This document shows, in pieces, positions 1-11,800 of a DNA stretch of 64,000 bases. Under the pieces are notes generated by a model. The model searched no databases and was not told where the DNA came from. It saw only the letters and a program-made list of their open reading frames with translations. The position numbers and the translations under genes are program-made. Origin of the DNA: Haliotis asinina (taxonomy: Eukaryota > Mollusca > Gastropoda > Lepetellida > Haliotidae); the NCBI RefSeq assembly GCF_037392515.1, contig NC_090281.1, positions 48,584,645 to 48,648,644 of the forward strand, written 5' to 3'. Within the stretch, counting starts at the first letter, position 1, and every line of letters begins with the position of its first letter.

Positions 1-1
1 G

Positions 2-1405
2 ATTGATGGTGAAACAGTTCAAGTGTATCCACAGTTGTTGTTTCAGCGCCTAATTGCTGCAGCAAACTGTTCACAGGAGGTATTAGCAGATGTATTCAGA
101 TATGAAATGTGTAGCCACCCACCTACCCTCTTTGATTCTCATGCTCTAATGAGGCAATCTAAGAAATCAGTTCTTGCAGACTCCATGTGGTCACTGTTGC
201 CTTCATCTCAAATATCCCTTCCTGAAAATGTCCACTATGTGCTGGATGGTGGTTCTCTTCTACATCGAATTCCATGGTCCTGTGGTATGACATATGAAGA
301 GATTCTGGCTTTGTATGTTGACTATGTGAAGGTGAAGTACAACATGGCAGTAATTGTCTTTGATGGCTATGGAGAAGAGATGACAACAAAAGACACTGCC
401 CATCAAAGACGTACCAAGGGCGTAACATCACCAGTAGTCAAATTCTGTAAGGACATGAAACTGACAATGAAAAGAGACCATTTCTTTGCTAACCGTCAAA
501 ACAAGCAGACATTCATCTGTCTCTTACGTGAGTCACTAGCGGAAAATGGATTCATAACTCACCAAGCAAATTCGGATGCAGATCTCCTCATTGTTCAGAA
601 GGCTATAGAAGGATCAAAACAGGGACCAACAGTTCTCATCGGGGAAGACACAGATCTTCTTGTTCTCCTATGCTATCATGCTGATACAAAGTCACAGCTA
701 TTCTTCAAGTCAGATGTAAATCAAGGGAAGCAAAAGGAACAGAGGATCTGGGATATACCGAAAACAAAAGCTATCCTTGGCTCTCATATATGTGAGAACA
801 TACTGTTTGTTCATGCCCTACTTGGGTGTGACACGACATCCCGGCTATATGGACTCGGCAAAGGACTTGCCTTGAAGACCATTGATAAATGTTCTCATTT
901 TCTGTCTCAGGCGCTCATTTTTCATGATCCAGAATCTTCACATGGTGATGTAGCAAAGGCTGGAGAAGAAGCTCTGGTATGCCTGTATGGAGGAAACCCT
1001 GGGGTAAACCTTGACCAACTCAGGAACAGGAAATTCTGTGAAAAGGTGTCAACGAGTTTTTCATGTGTCCAGCCCCAGTCATTACCCCCAACTCAAAATG
1101 CAGCTCAGTTCCACAGCTACAGAGTGTTCTATCAGATTCAAGAATGGGCAGGCAGATCAACTGACATGAACCCGGCAGATTGGGGTTGGAAAATCTGCCA
1201 AGGCAGGTTAACACCTATTCAGACAAATATGCCAGCAGCTCCCCAGTCACTCCTGAAAGTGATTAGATGCAACTGCAAAACCGAGTGTACGTCCATGAGA
1301 TGTTCTTGCAGGAAACATGGTCTTGACTGTTCCACTGCATGTGGCGAATGCAGGGGTGTCAGTTGTGCCAATTCAAGTGTAACTGATCAGGAAGATGGAG
1401 ACTAA
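2..1405 (+). CDS. PIN/FEN-like nuclease-fold protein with C-terminal cysteine-rich (CxC) domain, 5' end outside window
   Basis: The reading frame is open from base 2 to a stop at 1403-1405, about 467 codons without introns, so the true start lies left of the window. The central part carries acidic motifs in the order seen in PIN/FEN-1-like folds: DGGS, VFDGYG, SDADLL, GEDTDLLVLL and LLGCDTTS. These would be the metal-binding acidic residues of a nuclease site (inference from motif order). The last 60 residues hold a dense cysteine cluster (CNCK, CSCRKHGLDC, CGECRG) resembling tesmin/TSO1-type CXC zinc-binding domains. I believe similar intronless proteins occur in many copies in molluscs and cnidarians, so this may be a mobile-element or retroposed family rather than a single host gene. 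Substrate and role are unknown. Confidence 0.7.
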   Translation: MDGETVQVYPQLLFQRLIAAANCSQEVLADVFRYEMCSHPPTLFDSHALMRQSKKSVLADSMWSLLPSSQISLPENVHYVLDGGSLLHRIPWSCGMTYEEILALYVDYVKVKYNMAVIVFDGYGEEMTTKDTAHQRRTKGVTSPVVKFCKDMKLTMKRDHFFANRQNKQTFICLLRESLAENGFITHQANSDADLLIVQKAIEGSKQGPTVLIGEDTDLLVLLCYHADTKSQLFFKSDVNQGKQKEQRIWDIPKTKAILGSHICENILFVHALLGCDTTSRLYGLGKGLALKTIDKCSHFLSQALIFHDPESSHGDVAKAGEEALVCLYGGNPGVNLDQLRNRKFCEKVSTSFSCVQPQSLPPTQNAAQFHSYRVFYQIQEWAGRSTDMNPADWGWKICQGRLTPIQTNMPAAPQSLLKVIRCNCKTECTSMRCSCRKHGLDCSTACGECRGVSCANSSVTDQEDGD

Positions 1406-2087
1406 CATATTTTTAAGTTGGCTGAAAGCTCCAAATCCAAGATTGTGTGATGAGTCTTCAATGAGATGGTGACAGATTCAGTTTAAACAGTGGAATTATT
1501 TACTACTGTTTTCAAATAGCCTAGCATCTTTTGAACTGACTGATTCATGTAAACAACAGCAACAGCAACAACGTGAAATTATTGAACTTGTCCAACTATG
1601 GCATGTCTCTGATTATCTGATCTGATTAATCACATGGAAACACGTTTATTTCGTAGGTTTTAGCAGGTAATCTCATTAAATAAGGTTAATAGATAACAAT
1701 TGTTACACAAATCACATACTGATTTCTAACACCTTTCAAAGGAATATTTGCAATGGTCTTTTTCATAAGTTTTGTCTGTGAATAATGCTAATTAATTAAA
1801 AATCAATTAAAACTTAATTAATGATGGTGTAGTTAAGTTTATGATGTTTGTTAAGTAATAACTGTCAGTGCCTTGTCATAAGCTTTAAAATGAGGTGTTA
1901 TAACCTATATTGCATTCAAAATAACAATTTTCATATTTTTAAAAAATGTTGGTTAATTACTTAATTAATTAAGTCAAATTACAATATTTTCCCCCCAATG
2001 GATTTACTAAGACTTTTAGTATGATGTTTACTGATGTTGTCTGAGTACAAAACATTTGGATATATTTCTGTTGCAATTTGTTTAGAG
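1406..2087. other. AT-rich non-coding stretch
   Basis: This is very AT-rich DNA with repeated TTAATTAA-type motifs around 1790-1830 and 1950-1975. I see no reading frame, RNA gene or clear element end. It probably contains the 3' flank of the preceding reading frame and the unrecognised left end of the Tc1 relic that follows. Confidence 0.5.
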
Positions 2088-3040
2088 TCAAACACTCATT
2101 CTCCTGGCCTAATACCGTGACCCTGTGCTTCAGCCCCGTTTCCGCCAAGCCCGACGTCATTTCGCACAGCAGTATGCGCAACAAGAACCGCTTTTCTTCC
2201 GTAGGCGTCCTTTTACCGACGAGTCACGTAACTGTGTGTCATTTGACGATGGAAGAAAGCGTGTTTACAGACGCCGTGGGGAACATCATGCAGGCCCACC
2301 TGTCAAACAGAAATCGATTTTGTGATGGGAGTGCAATGGTTTGGGGAGTCATCAACGCATGTTTCAGAAGTGATCTGCTTGTCATCCAAGTAGATCTGAC
2401 TACACAGCGTTATGTGGATGAAGTCCTGTGCCGTCACCAACGTCCATTCAACATTCCAACTTAAGTTACCCGTGAGGGTCCCGGGGTAGAGTAGGCCTTC
2501 AGCAACCCATGCTTGCCATAAAAGGCGATTATGCTTGTCGTAAGAGGCGACTAACGGGATCGGGTGGTCAGGCTTGCTGACTTAGCTGGCACATGTCATC
2601 GGTTCCCAGTTGCGCAGATCAATGCTCATGTCGTTGATCACTGGATTGTCTGGTCCAGACTCGATTATTTACAGACCGCCGCCATATAGCTGTAATACTG
2701 CTGAGTGCAGCGTAAAACTAAACTCACTCACTCACTCCAACTTGAGAGACACCGCCTGTCCTCATGCCGCTAGGGTAACACAGGCATTCATTCAGCAAAC
2801 TGGACTTAATGTATTCAACCGATCTCAAGTGGGGAGAACTGGGGAGATGTCTTTATCGACCTCAGCCACCGCCAGCCAACGTCACAGTTCTCACACTGGC
2901 CTAGCAGCAAGAATGGATGAACATTCCCAAGGCCTTCATTACTCGCCTCAGTGACTCATTGCCCTATCGTATCAATGCCTTCGTCAGGGCGAACGGTGGG
3001 CACACAGGACAGTGGCACAGTGTTTGAAGGAATTACATTG
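2088..3040 (+). pseudogene. Decayed Tc1-type transposase, split by a SINE
   Basis: Two frames give typical Tc1 transposase pieces. FTDESR followed by DDGRKRVYRRRGE (about 2205-2290) corresponds to the first catalytic Asp region. GSAMVWGVI, a TTQRYVDEVL stretch (to about 2460), HAARVTQAFIQQ (about 2765-2800) and a tail ending in GGHTG (about 2990-3005) match the order of the rest. The reading frame changes between pieces and the second half is degraded, so the copy is dead. A SINE at 2463-2735 interrupts it. It belongs to a different Tc1 branch from the intact copy at 11949-12929. Its terminal inverted repeats were not identified with certainty. Confidence 0.75.
2463..2735 (+). mobile_element. 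SINE-like element with (ACTC)n tail, inserted in the Tc1 relic
   Basis: The body has the recurring order seen throughout the window: a head around AACCCATGCTTG and AAGAGGCGACTAACGG, a core with ACATGTCATCGGTTCCC and GATCACTGGATTGTCTGG, then a 3' end with CCGCCATATAGC and a TCACTCACTC tail. The 8-bp target duplication TCCAACTT lies on both sides (2455-2462 and 2736-2743), which fixes both ends. It carries no coding capacity. Insertion depended on another element's reverse transcriptase (known for SINEs). Confidence 0.8.
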
Positions 3041-3164
3041 TTTGACCATGTCTGTATAACTCGCATTTGCTGATATCAAACTTTTTCAAAACCATAATCA
3101 TTGCTTATTACCCATGCCATAAACTGACAATGATTTTTGCATGTAAACCATTCGGGGTTTTTTC

Positions 3165-3493
3165 GTCACTTCATTCCACATCAAAATCTGTTATGCGTTC
3201 TCAGTGCTGTTCAGCATAATTATGACCTATATGTTCCGATTCAGCGTCCACTGTTCCGCTTGAGCACTTGAGATTAAGAGTGTGGGTGAAGTAATCTGTG
3301 TGCCACGTGCACAGTTTCCATTCAAATGTTGAAGTCTTGTCACTAGTGGGACAATACAACAGACGACATTACTCTGCCACAAACAGTTCCAAACATTCTA
3401 GAAGCACAATAAATGACTTCTGAAAGATTCAGACATCCAATGATGTATACTGACCCACAACGAAAGCTGATTTTGATGTGGAGTAAAGGTGAC
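3165..3493. mobile_element. Candidate short inverted-repeat element (MITE-like)
   Basis: A 24-25 bp inverted repeat bounds this 329-bp stretch: GTCACTTCATTCCACA and following bases at 3165-3188, and its near-complement at 3470-3493, which ends AAAGGTGAC. There is no coding potential inside. It could instead be the right end of the Tc1 relic just upstream. The superfamily is not recognised and no target duplication was found. Confidence 0.4.
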
Positions 3494-3565
3494 AGAAAGC
3501 GTGAGGTTACAATACGAATATTTTATGACGTACAGACTGACTGACTACTACACACCCACCACCTG

Positions 3566-3579
3566 CACGCACGCACGCA

Positions 3580-3622
<43 letters not shown>

Positions 3623-3642
3623 CATCATCATCATCATCATCA

Positions 3643-3674
<32 letters not shown>
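3566..3674. repeat. Compound microsatellite (GCAC)n-(CT)n-(ATC)n-(CA)n
   Basis: Four simple repeats follow one another: about 4 units of ACGC, about 19 of CT, about 7 of ATC and about 14 of CA. Any open frame through it is a by-product of the repeat. Confidence 0.95.
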
Positions 3675-3676
<2 letters not shown>

Positions 3677-4844
3677 CAAAAAAAGTACCAAGGGTCGTAC
3701 CATATGGTTTAGGTACACTGCATTAAACGTAAGGCAAGTTACCATGGTCAGTCACTCTGTATGTCATTAAATATTTGTATTAAACCATGTCCGTTTTCTC
3801 CTTGTTTAATGGAAGATCAACATGTGGCCGTAAGCGGACGAATCTGGTGCTCCAACTACTAACACCAAAATAGCGACTTAGACTTCAGCGAGTTTGGATT
3901 CAATTGTTCTACAATCCAAAAGTGCTCACATATATAAGCGATTTTACCCGGAAGACTTCGTCTTCGGTGCGTCTCGTTTCACGACTTGAAGTGACTTATG
4001 AGTACATTTTTGTTGATCTTACTGACAAATCAAACGAAGATAGTATACAACGTGATGCTGTCAAAATTTCAATCATTTTTTATTTTTTTTAAAGAATTGT
4101 CGTAACGTGTTCAGGTGCAACTCCAATAATGGTTTACGGCATACAACTTCCGGTTAAAGCAGACGACGAAAACAAGACCCATTTCAGAGGGTTGAGATTG
4201 AATAGCCATTTAGAGAGTCAACTAGCCAATAAACGTGAGTCCCTTATCTAATCTGAAAAACTGTTGAAATGTTTGCTTCTGAATATGTTCCTTCGGAATT
4301 AATTAGGTTTTACAAGTGGATGTTCAAATTCAACAACACCGTCTTTTCAATTTAGAATTTTAGTTCCAAGTCTTGGCTTCAACCTTGGTGAATTATCTCA
4401 TACCTGCTCCAGTTACATAAAATAATGGACATTTGCTTGTTACTTCGGATGGCTGAACAATAGACCCGAATGCCTCATGAACGCTGAATTTTTTTTTATT
4501 TTAGATGTGTCCTAGAGTACAATCTTCTGTCTAATAGGCAGATCTATATTTGCAAACAAAGCAACTCTTACGTTAGGGCATGAAACTCAAAAAGAAATTC
4601 AGAAAAAACACATAGATGCAAAACTTGCCAGTCCTGATAAAAACTTACCTGCCCACAAAAAATACTATATTACTTAGTGGTTTTTTTTACAATTTTTAAT
4701 TTAATTATTCTAAGTGCTTATTTCAGATTCCGTCATTTATTTTTATTAGCGAACTGATAATGATGTATTATCATGAAATATAGCAAATATCCTCATAAAT
4801 ACATGTCTTATAATTTTTAATTTATAAATTTTAACCCGACTGTA
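3675..4844. other. Non-coding stretch, nothing recognised
   Basis: AT-rich sequence with no convincing reading frame. A splice-donor-like CGTGAGTCC near 4230 has no coding exon beside it. I see no repeat with definable ends. Confidence 0.5.
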
Positions 4845-5215
4845 CAGGGGTTCAAAAATCCCATCACCCGATGTCTGGGACAAGTCAGTCTTCGTTTCGG
4901 GCTATCAAATAATGGTATCTTACTTGTCAGTGGACTACTAGATAATTTCCACTTATGGTTTCAAACTGCAAATAAACTTTAATTTCATTTCATATCTGCT
5001 CATAATGTAACGTGATAGTATTACATTTCACAATAGTAGTAATTTAGAGTTATCGTTCTTTAAAATTTATCACTCTTTGATAAATAGTCCAGAAGACATT
5101 AACATCAAACACTGTCAAAAAATCTTGGCAAGTGGAAAATTAGTCAGGACAAGTTACTTTCTTGAAGTCACTTGCCCTGTGGCAAGTTGCTTTGCAAAAA
5201 CATTTTGAACCCCTG
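4845..5215. mobile_element. hAT-like non-autonomous element (MITE)
   Basis: The 371-bp stretch begins CAGGGGTTCAAAA (4845) and ends TTTTGAACCCCTG (5215), a terminal inverted repeat of about 13 bp in the CAGGG form common among hAT elements. The interior has no transposase. The flanking 8-mers do not match clearly, so either a target duplication has decayed or the ends are approximate. Confidence 0.55.
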
Positions 5216-5852
5216 CTGTCAGGCAAGTGAATTTGAGAATCTGGCAGTCCCTGTTGAAAATAAGCCCTCCCAGGGTTCTGGCAGTCAGGTTTTTCAATGC
5301 TTGATACTGGAACTATCTTCAGCTATGGCAATCCCAAATCTAGGATTATTTGTCAACTCAAGAAGTGTGTTCCGTGGTTTCCCAAGTGTGTTACAAATGC
5401 AACTGTGTCATTAGGTTTTTCACATATTAAAGTGACATGTAATAGTCCATAAATACTGTAGAGCACACTACTGTTAAACCAGCTGCCAAGCACACAATCA
5501 GCAGGATCCATCCACCTGGAATATAACTGCAAGTTGAGGCTACTATTTAGGAGAAATGATACACCAAATCACACCAAAGAAATATATTTAGGTGTACCCG
5601 TACAGGGTTTTACCCTTCTGTTTAACACACACAGCAGAATGACAAAAGCAATATTTAAACAAAATATAACGACTCGAGAGTAAAAATTACAATATATCCT
5701 AAATTGGGTTTGAACACTTTTGAATCCAAGAAGGCTCTATTGAGACTCAGTAATGTTAATATAGAATTATGGTTATTATTTTATGCTACCACTTGCCTGG
5801 ACTAAGTAGTATAGAAGTATACTGTTTTCTGTTGTTGGTAGAATTAGAAGTC
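5216..5852. other. Upstream region of the BRME1-like gene
   Basis: No repeat or reading frame was recognised. A possible 3' splice site (TTGGTAG at 5835-5841) lies 11 bp before the proposed ATG at 5853, so an upstream non-coding exon may exist. No TATA box was placed with confidence. Confidence 0.4.
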
Positions 5853-8800
5853 ATGAACAACAGGGCAAGAGGAAGGGGAAAGAAAAGGAAATGTCCCTCA
5901 AATGGTAAGTACCTTATACACATTCATGTTATGGCCCTGTTTGTTATAAAGAAAAGAACAAGATAAACTGAAAAATATGCCACTAGGTTGAAAGTGAAAG
6001 AAATATTGAATAGATATTATATTTTAGAATCCAACACTTCTGATTTCTTTTCTTTTTTTGTGTGTTTCTTTTTTTTTTTTGCTTTTTCTTTTTTTTCTGT
6101 GTGTTTAAGTTGTACCTTTGTATCTTTTCAAGGAACGTTTTCTTGTAGGAAGGAACATATTCTTTGTACATAAGTTGTTAGGTCATGTGTTATGAAAAGG
6201 CCATATCAGCACAATACTAGGCTGTATTATCGCAAGGCTAGACCAAATCATCAAAAGTTTGCACTCAGTGTTATTACATGGCTACACCGTATCATCACAA
6301 GGCTTAACCATATCATTTCAAACCAATATCATATAATCACAATACAAGACCATACTATCTAAAGGCTACACAGCAGCATCTCAATGCTACAAAATATTAT
6401 TTCCAGGCTACACCATATCATCACATGGCTACACTATTTCATCATCTCAGTACACCATATCATCACAGTGGTGCTCCATATCATCACAAGGTTACATCAT
6501 ATCATCACAAGACTGCACCATATCATCTCAAGGATATGGAATGTTTCTTTACATGTTCCATGTCACAAGTAATTGTGTGTGCAATACTGTGGAGTTATCA
6601 GGTCTCTAGCTTACATCGGTTATGTGATATGGAACAGTTAGAGTTACCTTGTATAATATCAATACTGCAGTCACATAACTAAACATCAGTTTTATCTGGA
6701 CTCACCATGACATTTGCTATTTTTACTTGTAGCATCTGTGATTGCTCGCAAAGAAAGATTGTGTGAGAGAAAGTACATGGTGATCCAATGAGCTCTCCAA
6801 GTGTTAGTTGTCTTTTTAGTGTAGGATATAACACTCCTGTTCAGGCATTGAAACATTTAGGTATGGTTGAGTGCAAAGTGTGTTTTCTTAGATTTCATGT
6901 TCCACATCACCAAGTCCAGGGATTATGAAAGGCAGGGGACATGGACCATTTTGCACTTGAGAATCCAAAATGGCCCATTCTAAATTCAGAAAATGACCAA
7001 TAATCCTGAAAATGACCCATTGTCAAAGTTCTCTTTCCCAACCCCTGCAACTCTTGTGAGATTTGTTGGACAAGTGTATGGGATAATAACATTTTACAAA
7101 GTATGAAAGACATATTACAGTTACAGAAATCCAGCTGACCCAAACTGCTCCTTTCAATGGTCTTTCCAGGATACTTAAGGATCCTGTAAAGAAATAAAAT
7201 TGTTAAAGTTTAATAATAGAAAATAAGAGAGATATTTTATCATTCTTGTCAACTGTTCCCTAAAATGAACAATATTGTGATGTTCTGGTATGAGTCCTAT
7301 GAGTGAGTATGTGAGTGAGTGAGTTAACATTATTACAGCAATATCACAATGGGGAACACCACATATGGGCTTCACAAATTGTACCCATATGAGGAAGCCT
7401 CTCAAGTCCTATGAAACTCTTACCACTGATTGTGTTTTGTGTACAAGTACCCTGATGTCGTAGATTGATCTCTGTGCTGTATATTATTTTGAGAGATGTT
7501 GATATTCAGTATGATGAAGTTATTTGGAAGAATTTGTCATTCTGTAATAATCCAGGAATTCCTGGATCGGAACTTATTCCGAGGTGAACATCCTTGATGA
7601 CTCATGATACTTGGCATCCGTTAATGAGGCCATTTTAATGCTGTTTTTTCTTTGTTTGTTCGGTAACACCGCAGTCAGCAATTATTCCAGCTTCATCTTG
7701 CAGCTGGAGTATGTGTTAATGACAGTCAGCACAACTTATATTACATTCTTCAAATTTAATGCCCAGTTATGTTTTTTCTCTTTTATCTGCAGGGCAGGAA
7801 AGTAAGTACTCACAGGTGGAGGTTGTAACCAACAATGAAGAATTCAAGTAAGTACTAGCCATTGATCTGTAGAGCAAGCAACACAAACAGGGCTTTTTAA
7901 CCCATGTGCCATCAATCCTTTCACAAACATATCAACCATTTCAAATGATATATCTCTTTGAAAAGAAATACAATAGCCTTATCGTTTATGGAATACATGT
8001 ACATAGTGAAATACAAATTTTGTACATGTTGTTTGTTACAATACAATCTTAAAGGCTGCTCAGTTACAGTGAACTACAAAGCTTATATAAAAGGATTACA
8101 TACTGTCCTTATCGGAATCTGTGGCACGGAATGGTGGGCAGCAAGACTTGTAAGCTCCCAAAAGAGTTGAGATTGATAATGTGATGTGCCATTGAGACTG
8201 ACATCCAATGATCAAGGGGGAAAAATACCGGTGCCTTGAGCATGTACTAGTTGCCAAGATATACACATTATTTAAATATTCTATAATCCTTCATTGAACA
8301 AAACTTTGATAAACCTTGATAATCCAAAATAAACCACACCCTTGACTTCATGCTAATATTGTATTTCAGGCAGACTGATTCTCAGAGCAAGGTTGTGCCT
8401 TCATTTAAGAAGCAGAAAAAAGTAGCTATTCTTGCTGGTGAAAGAATATGTGAACAGTAAGTCCAATGTTTTATGCTGTTGTGAAATCATGGCTGTACCA
8501 TGAAGGGACACATATAACCTTACTTGAGTCATGATTAAAATGTTGCACGTATTTTCAATGAAAGTTAACAAGAGGCTGTTGCTACATACAGTCTATCATG
8601 TTGTAATAAATAAATAATGAGTTTCTGTATAAATTATTTGGAATAATAATTTATAAAAAAAGTCTTCATGAATTATTACACCATGATAGTACATTCAAAT
8701 TTCATACTCGTTTAACAGTATTGTCTGATTATAAATTTTAAATGCACTCAAGGTGCTGTCAGTCTGGATTATAATATGCATAAAAATTGCACAGTTTGCA

Positions 8801-11800
8801 GTATTAGCCACATCTCTGAAGCCTATTTAGTACTGTATGAGCAGTGTGTTAGAGGAGGGAAGCAGCTGTCATGAAACAGTTGAAACAAATACTGTAAATA
8901 GGAAAAAAAGAACATTCCAACGGAATGGCAAAAAACAAATCAATGAAACTGAATGTGTGCATTTTAATGTAAACGGAATAGTGAAATCATGGTGCTATAA
9001 AATAACAATAACATGTGTTTTACTGGAGATAAATGCAATTGTATCCCTTAAAGAAGAACCATTTAATATATAAGGCACCTGGCACTAGTGGCTGTATTCT
9101 TTCCTAGTTTGTTCTGTTTGATTAGGTCAAACATGTTTAAGTGTAATATTATCTGGTCGAGAAAGCCCCATCTTTGTAGATGGGATTGTATCATGCCCAA
9201 TAGGGGTGTTCCGATTAATTTAAATAATCAAAGATTGGTCACAGTGGCCAAACGACCAATCAGTCGATTATGTTTTCGCATAATTGAACACTATTTTGGA
9301 ACCACTGTAGTAGAGTTTGAAATACTTGACGATGGAGCTTGAAAACATGCTTAATTCTTAGAAACTCACAACACTTGCTGAAAAGTCAAGACTGAATATG
9401 TCTTGAAAACTCGGACAGTTCATGTTCATGATATATTTGTCCCTTTACAGTAGTAAGATGTATCACTTTACATTGGATGTGAGGATTGTTGATGCAGTTT
9501 GCAGTTTCTAAATAACAAAAAAAAATCCCAACACAGAACCAAATGTTCTTTAATATGAGATTTCAGCCAGTTCCCAGCACTAATGCCCAGAGCTATTTTC
9601 AAGGGGAATGGACCATGAAATGTCCCACAGCTGTTATGGGAGGATGTTCTTAATTTTTTTTCCAAATAGTTTCACAGAAATCATTTTATTTTTGAATTTG
9701 TTATTATTTACATGCTTGTTATTCATCACTCCATCACTGATACTTTTAATCACAAGGCATGAGTTTGTGCAAGATATGAATTCTTATGGAAAGTATTACT
9801 AGAATCTGTCTTGAAAGGGTCATGATACACTTCACATAAGTTCGATTTCTATACAGGGCTGGATTGACATTATAATGATATAACCTAGCTGCAGAAGATA
9901 ACACCAGCTTAGAACTTGGTTCATACATTCATTAAATTGTCAAAACATAGATTTATGAAACAATGGAAACAAATAAAATCTCAGATTGTGAAGTGTGCAA
10001 ATTTGATGTTGTGATGCTAATGAAAGCATGACAAATTTCACACAACAAGGATGAAACAAATCGCTTATTACAGTCCTAATATTTATAGCTCACAATGTTA
10101 GGGAAATTATGTCTTGGGATAACAATGTCAGTTAAAACTAATTTATAAACAAGGTTCATAGTAATAAGAGATAAATATAAGTTGGAACAGCTTTGTTAGC
10201 TGTATACATAAGTAGAGAGCACTGCCTCAAAACTTTGGGAGTTGACAGTAAAGTGTTATGATGAAGCAGTCTTGTGTTTGCATGGAACTGCAGTCCCTTC
10301 TTAAATTCTCTGCCTGACCTTATCATTACTGTATTATTTTCAGTTGATTTTAGTGTTATTTAAACATGGTTGCCTGATCTTACTGGAATGTATAGAGTTG
10401 GCCTATGGACTGGTGTTATAGAATGAAGTTACAGAGTGAAACTGACTACACACAATGTCATTACTTTGATCAGTATTATTTAATCAGTCATAGTTTAATG
10501 TTGTAGGACAGAATGCAAAGTTGGAGAATCAAATTACAATAGACAAGAAGAAATTGAAGGATGTGATGCTCCAGACAAACCTCTTCTTCACACTGAACAT
10601 ACTGAGGAAACTGAAACTGAAACAGAAGCAGAAGTGTCACATGGACCACAGGAAACAAAACCAAGAGCCAGAGAACTCAGTACTGAAGCTCCTGTAAGCC
10701 TTAAGGGAGAACTGCCAGAACAAGAGGATCATCACCCAACCTGCAGCCTTTCTCCTAACACCATGCAGATTGAAACAGGTAATGAACCTGTTGGAGGCAC
10801 CACAGATTCTCCTCAGATGGTGGAGTCCTCCCCACAAACTGCAGAGGTAACTGCTGACAGAAGTGACTTCCTGATGCCAACTGGGGAAACATGTGAGCGT
10901 GTGAGTGATGAAGTACCAGTCCAAGCATTATCTGATGAAGCAGATAATCTGTCCTGCATTCCTTTTGAAAATGAACTGAAAAGCTTAAAGCAGATCATTC
11001 AAATATCTAAATCATCTGAAACTGATGATGGAAATGTTAAGTCAATGATGACATCAGAAAAGGTGGAAGATATGCAAAAACGTGTAGAGAAGGAGATGGA
11101 AGATACACAAGCACATGTAGGGATAGAGAAGGCTGATCAGGAACCTACAGACCAAGGTTATACATCTGAAGCAGTAATTTCGTCAGTACAAGTACAAGAT
11201 ACAAACCAGACAGTAACCATGTCCATAAATATTAATGATAGTGAAGAGAACAGAAGAAGTAGAAAGCATTTATCCCTGAATGCAGATGAAGTCATCTCTG
11301 ATGATTCTGTGCATGCGTCAGACAGGGCTGGAGAAACAAATGAAACATCTGATCCTTCATCAACTGACAACAGCAAAACAAAAGAGAAAGAAATGTATGA
11401 CAGTACATCGGTAGGTCAGCTTACAGACGCTGAGAAGAATTCAGCAAGGCAGCTGCAGTGCCTGTCAGTGGTATCACGAGAAGAGGGAGAGGTTATTGGA
11501 AATGATATCATTCCACTTGAGACAACTTCTGGAGGTGCTCAGAAGAGTACAACAGCTAAGAAGAACTCAGAAGCTAGCATGCTTGCAGGTATTTGAGTCT
11601 GATGTACACAAATTTAATAACAATGTTTCTTCTCCCTATGTGAGGATTTACTGAATATAATGTTTGGTCACTAGTACATCATGCAAACTCCAACAATTAC
11701 ATGACATTTTTGATAAACCATGTTCCCACTACTTCATGAGGATGTTTGAAATTATAGTGATGAGTTGGTATGCACCAATGAATAACTTACATACCATGTA

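Noticed and set aside
3489-3770. Open frame through SLSLSL/IIIIII/THTHTH
   Set aside because: Pure microsatellite translation.
9199-9270. hAT-like terminus (AGGGGTGTTCCGATTAAT)
   Set aside because: No matching inverted end was found nearby, so neither boundaries nor an element can be supported.
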